A stretch of 64,000 nucleotides of DNA, taken from the NCBI GenBank assembly GCA_020639135.1, contig JACKHE010000002.1:186001-250000 (forward strand), written 5' to 3'. Below the pieces are notes generated by a model. It ran no database searches and was not told the origin of the DNA. It was given only the letters and a program-made list of their open reading frames with translations. The stretch comes from Phycisphaeraceae bacterium. Its GTDB lineage: Bacteria; Planctomycetota; Phycisphaerae; Phycisphaerales; UBA1924. Below are positions 59,321 to 64,000 of the stretch, piece after piece. The position numbers and the translations under genes were made by a program. Every line of letters begins with the position of its first letter. The first letter of the stretch is position 1.

Positions 59321-59469
59321 CTTCCGGCTCACGTGGATGCAAAAAAAGGCGCCGGCCGAGGCGGATGTTGTGCGGGCCCCCCGCGCAGCATCACAGCGAC
59401 GGCCGGCGCGCGAGGAGACTGCATCGTCGCGAGGAAGCCGGGACGGATGAGCGGTTGTGGTGCAGGCCG

Positions 59470-59928
59470 TCAGGTGACGGTCATGTACCGCTCCAGATAG
59501 GTAATCGTCTCGACGAGGGTTCTGGCTTCAGCGGCGTTGAGGTCCCCGATGGAGACCATCCCGACGAGCTTGCCGTCCTGGACGATGGGGACGTGGCGGA
59601 TGCGCTTTTCGCGCATGAGTGTTCTGAGGTCGTCCAGGGGGGTCTCTGGCGGCGCCGTGTGGACGCTGCGGGTCATGACGTCCCCGACCGGCGTCCGCTC
59701 GGGATCCCGGGAATCCGCGACGACCCTTCTCAAGACGTCGCGTTCCGTGAAGATACCGAGCAGCCCCCCGTTCCCGTCGAGCACGACCAGCGAGCCGACG
59801 TGCGCCTCGTTCATGCGCCTGGCGGCCTCGAACACGGTCGTCTCGGGCGCCACGGCGGCGACCGGCGCGTCGCCCCCGGGCAGGTCGCCTCGCTTGCGCG
59901 CGGCGAGCAGGTCCGACACCTTCGGCAT
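59470..59928 (-). CDS. CBS-domain pair protein
   Basis: A 152-residue stand-alone tandem CBS protein. The first domain is seen in ETTVFEAARRMNEAHVGSLVVLD with GIFTERDVLRRVV, the second in TPLDDLRTLMREKRIRHVPIV with GMVSIGDLNAAEA. Such pairs bind adenine nucleotides and act as energy sensors for partner proteins; the partner is not evident here. The ATG at 59928 is supported by AAAGGAG 7 nt upstream. It ends 150 bp from the terminator of the triplet cluster, convergent with it. Confidence 0.9.
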   Translation of the reverse strand: MPKVSDLLAARKRGDLPGGDAPVAAVAPETTVFEAARRMNEAHVGSLVVLDGNGGLLGIFTERDVLRRVVADSRDPERTPVGDVMTRSVHTAPPETPLDDLRTLMREKRIRHVPIVQDGKLVGMVSIGDLNAAEARTLVETITYLERYMTVT

Positions 59929-60095
59929 GGTGGTCTCCTTTCCATGCGAGCGGGCCGTCGTCCTGCGAGTACAGCCTGCAGGCAAGGCTGCGGCCCACTC
60001 CGTGAACCGATCGGATCGATTCTCGCATATCGGGGTCCGGAACGCACGAAAAAAAACAGAACCACATCGACACGGGGGGAACTGGACCGGCTGGG

Positions 60096-61412
60096 TCACT
60101 TCCACCGTGTGACGTGCCAGTTCTTTTTCCCGCGTCGCAGGAGAATCGCCGAGTCGTGCAGGAGGTCCGCTTGCGTCAATCGCCGCTCGGTATCGGCCTT
60201 TTCGCCGTTGACGCTGATGGCGCCGGCCCCAAGGAACTCCCGGGATTCCCGCTTGCTCTTACAGAGGCTCGTCTCGAGGAGGAAATCGACGAGGCCGGCG
60301 CCGTCGCCTTCGAGCTGCGATCGCGCGTGGTCGCTGGACGGGGCGCCCTCGAAGAGCTCGTTGAGCGTGCGCTCGTCGAGGCCGGCGACGTCGCCGCTGA
60401 AGAGGGCGTGCGCGGCTGCCGCCGCACGCGCGGCTTCCTCCCGGCCGTGGAGCATCGCGGTCATGTGATCGGCCAGCGCGGTGTGCGCCTTGCGCGCGCC
60501 GGGGTTCTGCGCGTGCTCGGCCTCGAGGGCCTCGATCTCCTGCCTGGGGATGGTTGTGAAGAAGCGGAGGAATCGTGGGGCGTCCTCGTCGGAGGCGTTG
60601 AGCCAGAACTGGCGGAAGGCATACGGGCTCGTGCGATTGGCGCTGAGCCAGACGGCGCCGGATTCGGTCTTGCCGAACTTGCCGCCGTCGGACTTGGTGA
60701 CGAGCGGGCAGGTGTAGCCGTGGACCTCGGCCTGTGCGAGTCGGCGGGTGAGATCGATGCCGGCGACGATGTTGCCCCACTGATCGGAGCCGCCGACCTG
60801 GATGGTGACGCCGTGGTCGGCGTGGAGGCGGTAGAAGTCGTACGCCTGGAGGATCATGTAGGAGAACTCGGTGTAGCTGATCCCGTGCTCGCGCTCCTGA
60901 AGGCGGGCTCGGACGGATTCCTTCTGGATCATCATGTTGACGGAGAAGTGCTTGCCGACATCGCGGAGGCACTCGATGTAGCCGAGGGGGCCGAGCCAGT
61001 CGGCGTTGTTGATGATCCTGGCGGCGTTGGGTCCCTCGAAGGCAAGGACCTGCTCGATGATGGGCCGCTGGGCCTCGACGTTGGCGGCGATGATCTCGGG
61101 GGTGTTGAGGGTGCGTTCGGCGTCCTTGCCGGAGGGGTCGCCGATCATGCCGGTGCCGCCCCCCATGACGGCGACCGGGGTGTGCCCGGCGTCCTGGAAT
61201 CGCTTGAGGAGCATCAGCGGGACGAGGTTCCCGATGGTCAGCGAGTCGGCGGTGGGGTCGAAGCCGGCATACACCAGCCGGCCGCCCTGCGGGAAACTGC
61301 CGCCACCACCGTCGGAGAGGTGGCGGATGAGGGCCTCCTCGTCGGTGGTCTGTTGGATGAGACCCCTCCAGCGGAGGTCCTCGAGCAGGTTGGCGCCGGA
61401 TGTGTTTGGCAT
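60096..61412 (-). CDS. tyrS: tyrosyl-tRNA synthetase
   Basis: A 438-residue class I synthetase. The Rossmann core has YAGFDPTADSLTIGNLVPLM (HIGH-like region), the tyrosine-binding YTEFSYMILQAYDFY and GGSDQWGNI, and KFGKTESG in place of KMSKS. The C-terminal S4-like RNA-binding domain is present (SKRESREFLGAGAISVNGEK). The ATG at 61412 gives the family N-terminus. Its upstream region has a TATTCT box 11 nt before the start, so the leader would be very short; no T-box leader is visible. The CBS gene lies downstream on the same strand, 167 bp away. Confidence 0.96.
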   Translation of the reverse strand: MPNTSGANLLEDLRWRGLIQQTTDEEALIRHLSDGGGGSFPQGGRLVYAGFDPTADSLTIGNLVPLMLLKRFQDAGHTPVAVMGGGTGMIGDPSGKDAERTLNTPEIIAANVEAQRPIIEQVLAFEGPNAARIINNADWLGPLGYIECLRDVGKHFSVNMMIQKESVRARLQEREHGISYTEFSYMILQAYDFYRLHADHGVTIQVGGSDQWGNIVAGIDLTRRLAQAEVHGYTCPLVTKSDGGKFGKTESGAVWLSANRTSPYAFRQFWLNASDEDAPRFLRFFTTIPRQEIEALEAEHAQNPGARKAHTALADHMTAMLHGREEAARAAAAAHALFSGDVAGLDERTLNELFEGAPSSDHARSQLEGDGAGLVDFLLETSLCKSKRESREFLGAGAISVNGEKADTERRLTQADLLHDSAILLRRGKKNWHVTRWK

Positions 61413-61423
61413 ATCTGGTGATC

Positions 61424-61429
61424 AGAATA
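61424..61429 (-). promoter_or_regulatory. candidate -10 box of tyrS
   Basis: TATTCT on the minus strand, 11 nt from the tyrS ATG. It predicts a leader of about 4-5 nt. Confidence 0.4.
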
Positions 61430-61501
61430 TCGATCGGCGATCGACCCGTTCCGGGGGGAATAGTCGGGGTCGAATCCGGTTCAAAATACTGACGCAAAGG
61501 C

Positions 61502-61530
61502 TTGATCGAGATACCGAACAAGAATATCCT
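61502..61530 (+). promoter_or_regulatory. promoter of the gene at 61679
   Basis: TTGATC (61502-61507) and TATCCT (61525-61530) are exactly 17 bp apart. The start point would be near 61537, leaving a leader of about 140 nt. Confidence 0.65.
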
Positions 61531-61542
61531 GAATACAGAAAG

Positions 61543-61640
61543 ATTCCTGCGAAACGGGAATACGACCGGACGGCGTTTGTTCTTGAGAGTCAATCTCAAT
61601 ACCGTCCGGCAAGCAAGACACCGTCCGGCGAGAGCCGGAC
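61543..61640 (+). promoter_or_regulatory. structured 5' leader with three hairpins
   Basis: Hairpins: ATTCC/GGAAT (61543-61561); CCGGACGG/CCGTCCGG (61566-61609) containing an inner TTGAGA/TCTCAA stem (61583-61599); and GTCCGGC-GAGA-GCCGGAC (61623-61640), a perfect 7 bp stem with a GNRA-type loop. The Shine-Dalgarno GGAGGA follows about 25 nt later. No known riboswitch was recognised. Confidence 0.5.
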
Positions 61641-61678
61641 CCCCACCAATCCGAGATGCTCAGAGGAGGAGCACCATC

Positions 61679-62347
61679 ATGAGACACGCGATCATTCTCC
61701 CGACGTTCGCTGCGCTGACGCTTTCGGCGAGCAGCGCTTCCGCACTCGTCAACCCGTTCACGGAGGACTTCGTGAGCGATTCATCCAACTGGTTCAACGC
61801 CGCGGTGACGGGGCCGGTGGACTGGTCGATGGTCGGTGGTCCCGACGGGGGTTCGCACGCGACGACGGTCGGCAACTTCCTCAACAACGGCGACGGCGAC
61901 ATGCCGGCGCTGTTCCGCGGCGAGGAGGGCTTCGGGTCCAGCGGCGGCGCGTTCGTCGGCGACTGGATCGGCGGCGGCGTGACGGAGCTCAGCTTCGCCG
62001 TCCGGCACAACGCGCCGGTCCCGCTGACCTACTTCGCGCGGTTCGCGCCGAGTTTCGCCCCGGGCGCCAACGCGGTCGAGTTCGTCCCGGTGCTGCCCAA
62101 CGTCTGGACGACGATCACGGTTCAGATCGATCCGATGACGCCGTTCTTCTACGAGGGCACGACGTTCGGCTCGACGTTCTCGAACATCGGTCGCGTGCAG
62201 ATCGGGCTGTTCGGGCTGACCGGGCTCGCGGGCGTGGACCAGGACTACACGTTCGATCTCGACAAGGTGACGATCACCCCGACGCCGTCGGCCGCCGGGG
62301 TGCTGGCGCTGGGTCTTGTAGCGGCGGGCTCCCGCCGGCGTCGGTGA
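61679..62347 (+). CDS. secreted protein with PEP-CTERM-like sorting end
   Basis: A 222-residue exported protein. The signal peptide ends near SASSASA (residue 22). The body is beta-rich (WSMVGGPDGG, DYTFDLDKVTITP) like carbohydrate-binding or choice-of-anchor domains, with no recognised catalytic site. The C-terminus TPTPSAAGVLALGLVAAGSRRRR-type pattern (PTP motif, hydrophobic helix, Arg cluster) is the PEP-CTERM arrangement that exosortase processes in Planctomycetes. The ATG has GGAGGAG upstream. An upstream in-frame extension to 61502 is the leader and is rejected as coding. Confidence 0.75.
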   Translation: MRHAIILPTFAALTLSASSASALVNPFTEDFVSDSSNWFNAAVTGPVDWSMVGGPDGGSHATTVGNFLNNGDGDMPALFRGEEGFGSSGGAFVGDWIGGGVTELSFAVRHNAPVPLTYFARFAPSFAPGANAVEFVPVLPNVWTTITVQIDPMTPFFYEGTTFGSTFSNIGRVQIGLFGLTGLAGVDQDYTFDLDKVTITPTPSAAGVLALGLVAAGSRRRR

Positions 62348-62389
62348 GTTTTCGGCCAGGAACGCCGATAGCATCTTCTGGAATCCTCC

Positions 62390-62418
62390 CCGGGGCGTCC
62401 GGCTCCCGGATGCCCCGG
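62390..62418 (+). terminator. strong hairpin between the PEP-CTERM-like and pseudopilin genes
   Basis: CCGGGGCGTCCGG (62390-62402) and CCGGATGCCCCGG (62406-62418) pair over 13 positions with one G-U, around a 3 nt loop. The following CTTCTCGC is only weakly U-rich, so it may slow or partly end transcription rather than act as a full terminator. Confidence 0.5.
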
Positions 62419-62471
62419 CTTCTCGCAAATCCCGGCCGATCGGATCGGTCGGGTCAAGTCTGGAGCGAGTC

Positions 62472-63356
62472 ATGAATCGCTTCGTTCAACCCGCAGTCCC
62501 CCGGCCATGGAACAGGGCCTTTACGCTTGTCGAGCTGCTCGTGGTGATCTCGGTCATCGGGCTGCTGATCGCGATCCTCATCCCCTCGCTCGGCGCCGCT
62601 CGGCAGAGCGCGCGCCGGGTGCAGGACCTGTCCGTGGCGCGGCAGCTGATGATCGGGTACACCGCGTACGCGGGGGATCACCGGTCGATGGTGATGTTCG
62701 GCTTCCTGCGCAACGACCCCGAGACGGGCAAGCCCGTCAAGGCGATGGACCTGAACGGTTTGCCGATCTCGGGACTGGCGGCGCAGCGGTACCCCTGGCG
62801 GCTGATGCCGTACCTCGATTACAACGCGACGTTCTTCTACCAGAGCCTCGATGACTACGACGAGGACTTCATCGATCCCTCGTTCGATTTCACGTACGAG
62901 TTCTCCGCGGCGCCCTCGTTCGGGCTCAACCAGGGCTTCGTGGGGGGGAGCTCCGACAGCGACGGCACCCCGAGCATCGAGCACCCCCGGACGTCGCAGA
63001 CGTTCGGTGACTCCTGGTACGTCCGCCGGATCAGCGATCCGGAGCACCCCGATCGGCTGATCACCTTCGCCACGGCCTTCGGGCGCAGCGCGACGATCTA
63101 CGACGAGGAACTCAACGGGAACTACAAGGTCACGCCGCCGTATATCCATCAGCGGGTGTGGCGGTCGGCGCCCCCTGACGACTCGATCGTCTCGTCCGGA
63201 GAGGTCGGGAACATCGACCTGCGCTACAGCGACGAGGCGGTCATCGGGTTCTTCGACGCCCACGCCGACTCGCTGGGCTGGGAGGACCTTCAGGACATGC
63301 GGCACTGGGCGCCGACGGCGGAGACGCCGGATTGGACGCTCCAGCCGCTGCAGTAG
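62472..63356 (+). CDS. prepilin-type (type II secretion pseudopilin-like) protein
   Basis: A 294-residue protein with the type IV prepilin signature RAFTLVELLVVISVIGLLIA at residues 15-34: a short basic leader, cleavage before Phe17, Glu at +5 and a long hydrophobic helix. The residue before the cleavage site is Ala rather than the usual Gly, which prepilin peptidase accepts. The C-terminal domain (FFDAHADSLGWEDL end) resembles the many secreted pseudopilins of Planctomycetes (DUF1559-type layout). A GGAG site precedes the ATG. Function beyond surface or secretion use is unknown. Confidence 0.88.
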   Translation: MNRFVQPAVPRPWNRAFTLVELLVVISVIGLLIAILIPSLGAARQSARRVQDLSVARQLMIGYTAYAGDHRSMVMFGFLRNDPETGKPVKAMDLNGLPISGLAAQRYPWRLMPYLDYNATFFYQSLDDYDEDFIDPSFDFTYEFSAAPSFGLNQGFVGGSSDSDGTPSIEHPRTSQTFGDSWYVRRISDPEHPDRLITFATAFGRSATIYDEELNGNYKVTPPYIHQRVWRSAPPDDSIVSSGEVGNIDLRYSDEAVIGFFDAHADSLGWEDLQDMRHWAPTAETPDWTLQPLQ

Positions 63357-63362
63357 GGGACA

Positions 63363-63389
63363 GGCAAGCAAGACACCGCCGACGCGGTG
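63363..63389 (+). promoter_or_regulatory. leader motif shared with the gene at 61679
   Basis: The 16-mer GGCAAGCAAGACACCG at 63363-63378 also occurs at 61608-61623. Here it runs into a CACCGC-CGAC-GCGGTG hairpin (63374-63389), and there into the GNRA hairpin. Both are in the leader of a secreted-protein gene. Confidence 0.4.
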
Positions 63390-63404
63390 GGAAGAGAGAC
63401 ACCG

Positions 63405-64000
63405 ATGCGGATCAACCGAAACCTCGCGGCCCTGCTGGGCGCGCCGGCGCTGGCCGCGGGCGCCCAGGCGGGCGTGGTGAATATCCATTTCGACAGCCCG
63501 ACGCACGATCGCTGGAACTACCCGTTCAACTTCACGCCCGGCGTCCGCGGCAACGCGTCCACGTTCAACGCGATCAACGAGACGGACTTCGATGACCGGG
63601 ACGGGCAGATGTTCATCGGGTTCGACACCGGCGCGCAGCTCGACGCGGGGCTGGGCGAGCCCTACTACGTCATCGTCAGCGCGGTGATGCGCATCGCGAC
63701 CACCGACGGCGGATTCATCTTCGACGACACGTACGACTCCATCACCACCTACTCCGACCCCATGAACCCCGAGGCGCTCAACGGCAGGCCCTGCGAGATC
63801 TTCGGCGTCGGGTACCGCGGCGGGTTCAACATCAACTCGTACGTCGAGACCTCGCCCTTCGGGACGCCCAACGGCACGAACTACACCGCGGTGCGCAACG
63901 CCTACATCACGGACTATCCGGGCGGCGTCGCCGAGGACGTCTCCAACCACATCTTCGGCGAGAACATCGGCGGCACGGTGTACCCCGCGCGCGAGGTGAC
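63405..64000 (+). CDS. secreted protein, 3' end cut by window
   Basis: The frame is open from the ATG at 63405 to the window end (198 codons). A signal peptide covers about 22 residues (LLGAPALAAGAQAG). The mature part is rich in aromatic and acidic residues and likely beta-structured (FNFTPGVRGNASTFN, YYVIVSAVMRIATTDG, EIFGVGYRGGFNINS). No family was recognised. Its position behind the PEP-CTERM-like and pseudopilin genes suggests another surface or secreted protein, and a PEP-CTERM end may lie beyond the window. Confidence 0.7.
   Translation, partial: MRINRNLAALLGAPALAAGAQAGVVNIHFDSPTHDRWNYPFNFTPGVRGNASTFNAINETDFDDRDGQMFIGFDTGAQLDAGLGEPYYVIVSAVMRIATTDGGFIFDDTYDSITTYSDPMNPEALNGRPCEIFGVGYRGGFNINSYVETSPFGTPNGTNYTAVRNAYITDYPGGVAEDVSNHIFGENIGGTVYPAREV

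Noticed and set aside
61502..61678. Extension of the PEP-CTERM-like protein back to a TTG at 61502
   Set aside because: It would place 59 residues before a clear signal peptide; the stretch instead contains a promoter and hairpins.
1..64000. CRISPR arrays, rRNA, tRNA genes, prophage
   Set aside because: No spaced short repeats, no tRNA-like cloverleaf in the intergenic gaps read, and no phage structural genes were found.

Overview
The window looks like a chromosomal segment of a GC-rich planctomycete, most likely class Phycisphaerae. The reasons are the secreted proteins ending in dockerin-like repeats (DLNxDGxVDTADLGxLL), a prepilin-type protein, a PEP-CTERM-like surface protein, tandem zinc-ribbon membrane proteins, a bacterial DNA topoisomerase VI, and an alternative complex III plus caa3 oxidase gene block. 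This assignment is inferred from gene content; no rRNA or tRNA gene was found.

Layout. 1-6866: end of ispG, phoU, an M28 peptidase with a small lipoprotein, gamma-glutamyltransferase, an SDR protein and a DUF2892 protein. 6867-7539: a RAYT-type transposase between two inverted REP hairpins. 7540-14482, minus strand: dihydropyrimidinase, a BtpA-like protein, an ANTAR regulator with a degenerate receiver, and topoisomerase VI B then A. 14615-19740: three secreted dockerin-type proteins. 19889-22313: ndk, a DoxX-like protein and heme A synthase (ctaA, minus strand). 22661-37782: a 15 kb respiratory operon coding for alternative complex III (actA-F and a small membrane protein), a Sco copper chaperone, cytochrome oxidase subunits II, I, III and IV, and a membrane-anchored protein. 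Heme A synthase is divergent from it, so the quinol:cytochrome c reductase, the terminal oxidase and parts of its CuA and heme A assembly are encoded together.

37823-52662: housekeeping genes (MFS exporter, thyX, rnhA, purL, purQ, ribE, purH) mixed with three tandem zinc-ribbon membrane proteins, a BamB-like lipoprotein and an HNH protein. 52698-59320: three tandem paralogous secreted proteins, each with two different dockerin-like modules, a shared promoter and upstream dyad, and the same terminator. 59470-64000: a CBS-pair protein, tyrS, then a surface-protein cluster (PEP-CTERM-like protein with a structured leader, pseudopilin, and a secreted protein cut by the window end).

A recurring signal not captured by gene names: many transcription-unit-leading genes (hydA, btpA, ctaA, MFS, thyX, rnhA, purL, ribE, a zinc-ribbon gene and, less tightly, ndk and tyrS) have a TANNNT-like -10 box only 5-12 nt before the start codon and usually no usable Shine-Dalgarno. 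This suggests leaderless or near-leaderless mRNAs. Secreted-protein genes and operon-internal genes more often carry a clear Shine-Dalgarno.
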